Shown piece by piece: positions 19,857 through 20,992 of a stretch of DNA of 20,992 bases. Both the position numbers and the translations under genes were made by a program. The notes under the pieces are model-generated. The model was not told the DNA's origin. It was given only the letters and a program-made list of their open reading frames with translations, and made no database searches. Numbering within the stretch: position 1 is the stretch's first letter; every line of letters begins with the position of its first letter. The stretch comes from Alphaproteobacteria bacterium UBA6178. Its GTDB lineage: Bacteria; Pseudomonadota; Alphaproteobacteria; Rickettsiales; UBA3002. Location: the NCBI GenBank assembly GCA_002422205.1, contig DITS01000042.1:1-20992 (forward strand). Direction: 5' to 3'.

Positions 19857-20992
19857 TCAGACCATTGTTGCTGCCGGGTAGCCCCGACCAACCACCGCCG
19901 ATAGCTGATAGACCTTCACGCTCACGCTGCTTTGTGCCGAACCAAAATCCGTCACTTGGTTGGCCGCGCTGTAAGCAACCGTCGGGCTGGTGGCAGTCAG
20001 GGTGCGCTTGAGCGTCAGGCCGCTATAGATTTCCACTTCATAGCGTTCCGATTCCTCGCCCAGCGGAATGTCCACACCGTCGCGCCACTCCGCATCCACA
20101 CGGGAGCGGCGCACCCAGTTTATGGTCAGGTTGGCCGAACCATCGCGCACGCCTGTTACATGCGCCGGAGAGAACGGTTTCAGATTCTTGCCGGTATAGG
20201 TGAAGGCCAGCTCGTCGGTATTTCCCAGCGAGTTGCCGACGCTGACGGTTTTGTAATACAGTTTCCGCCCGATCAGGTTGTTAGCGATTGCGGTCGTATA
20301 AAGCGCCGGAGAAAGCAAAACGAAGCGGTCGCCGGGGTCATGTAACCCCATCGCCCATTCCGTACCCTGCCGCCCCCGCAAAAGCCGGGAAAGCCGATAG
20401 GTGTTCTCGCCGATCAGCGTGGCATTCTGAAACTGCACCAGTTCCTCGCCGATCAGCGCCGCGTTCGCACCGTTGAAAACGGCTAATTCGCTGACGCTGG
20501 CAAGGCTGCCGGAACTAAGCAGCACTTCCACCTCGCTAAATTCATCCCACGTTGCAGACCCGCCCGTTGCCAGGTCCGTGATGATGGCGCCGAAAGTTGC
20601 CGCCCCATCAAGGCCTGCCAGCACGTTGAAGGTATTGCCGCCATCCTCGCCACCGTCATCGGAACGATAAATCGCCGCGCCGTTCCAGTTTGCCCCATCC
20701 GCCGCCACGCCAATACGCAGCAGGCCTTGGTTCTGCACCGTATCTACCGGCAGCGGCGGCGCGTCGATGAATTGCACCAGCGTACCCGGCACAAGCACGG
20801 GCGGCTGAATGTTGCTGCTGGTTTCACCGGGCGGCGTATAGAAGTCATACGAGCTGATGTCTTCCGCCACCGCGCTCAGTTTCATCATGCCGTTGGCTTC
20901 CATATCGGTTTTAACAACACGCATTTCATGCGCCACACCCGATACGTTGACCGTGATGATGTCAGTTGGCTCAATCCGCACATATTTCGGCG
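19857..20992 (-). CDS. GTA-like phage tail-tip (host specificity) protein, C-terminal part
   Basis: The frame is open to the window edge and the true start lies beyond 20992; the visible part is about 378 codons. Visible stretches are PKYVRIEPTDIITVNV near the edge, IRTDMEANGMM-like motifs (actually VVKTDMEANGMMKLSAVAED), a P-P-rich linker, LLRGRQGTEWAM, and a fibronectin-like C-terminal part (NLTINWVRRSRVDAEW, YEVEIYSG). This order fits tail-tip or host specificity proteins of gene transfer agents and related siphophages. They form the baseplate hub that contacts the host. Its stop abuts the stop of the nuclease-like gene with no gap. Confidence 0.82.
   Translation of the reverse strand, partial: PKYVRIEPTDIITVNVSGVAHEMRVVKTDMEANGMMKLSAVAEDISSYDFYTPPGETSSNIQPPVLVPGTLVQFIDAPPLPVDTVQNQGLLRIGVAADGANWNGAAIYRSDDGGEDGGNTFNVLAGLDGAATFGAIITDLATGGSATWDEFSEVEVLLSSGSLASVSELAVFNGANAALIGEELVQFQNATLIGENTYRLSRLLRGRQGTEWAMGLHDPGDRFVLLSPALYTTAIANNLIGRKLYYKTVSVGNSLGNTDELAFTYTGKNLKPFSPAHVTGVRDGSANLTINWVRRSRVDAEWRDGVDIPLGEESERYEVEIYSGLTLKRTLTATSPTVAYSAANQVTDFGSAQSSVSVKVYQLSAVVGRGYPAATMV

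Noticed and set aside
1..20992. tRNA, rRNA, CRISPR array, IS element or att core
   Set aside because: None seen: no tRNA-like cloverleaf, no spaced identical repeats, no transposase frame, and no obvious long direct repeats at the cassette edges by eye.

Overview
The window looks like alphaproteobacterial DNA carrying a metal-resistance cassette inside, or directly beside, a prophage. The lineage is inferred from the DUF2793 tail protein, the GTA-like tail-tip protein, the SleB-type cell-wall hydrolase and the XRE regulator style; no rRNA or housekeeping marker confirms it. TGA is used as a stop. No integrase, transposase, tRNA, rRNA or CRISPR array is visible.

Left end (1-2121): a phage-type early region. 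The start of a replication-type protein and a small 79-aa gene read leftward, an XRE repressor-like gene and a small membrane protein read rightward, and an unrecognised 268-aa gene reads leftward. Between the two transcription units lies about 500 bp without a gene. It holds a G-rich iteron-like array, an operator-like palindrome and a cluster of inverted repeats.

Middle (about 2310-16059): a compact metal-homeostasis cassette, all on the + strand, in four transcription units, each with a different type of metal-sensing control. (1) A CnrY/CnrX/CnrH-like anti-sigma, periplasmic sensor and ECF sigma factor is followed by a CzcCBA-type RND efflux system and two exported His-rich proteins. Two promoter-like blocks with identical spacing precede the sensor operon and czcC, which predicts one autoregulated sigma regulon. 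(2) A MerR-family regulator sits behind its own elongated-spacer promoter and is followed by a Cys-rich lipoprotein, a DUF2933 membrane protein and a copper-type P1B ATPase. (3) An ArsR/SmtB-family repressor with a palindromic operator is followed by a CDF-like cation transporter and a signal peptidase II. (4) An FTR1-family iron permease lies behind a near-consensus Fur box. Together these would export Co/Ni/Zn/Cd-type and Cu-type ions from cytoplasm and periplasm, sequester metal outside the inner membrane, and adjust iron uptake.

Right end (16060-20992): phage late genes on the - strand, read right to left: a GTA-like tail-tip protein (cut by the window edge), a DUF2793 tail protein, a terminator, a coiled-coil membrane protein, a SleB-type endolysin, an inner-membrane spanin and a nested outer-membrane spanin. 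A gene on the opposite strand (18435-19856) interrupts the tail genes. It encodes a PD-(D/E)XK nuclease-like protein and is a good candidate for a phage-carried accessory (moron or defence) gene.

The main points of interest are the four-sensor metal cassette flanked by phage genes, the duplicated ECF promoter, the lipidated metallothionein-like protein encoded near a dedicated signal peptidase II, and the nuclease-like moron.
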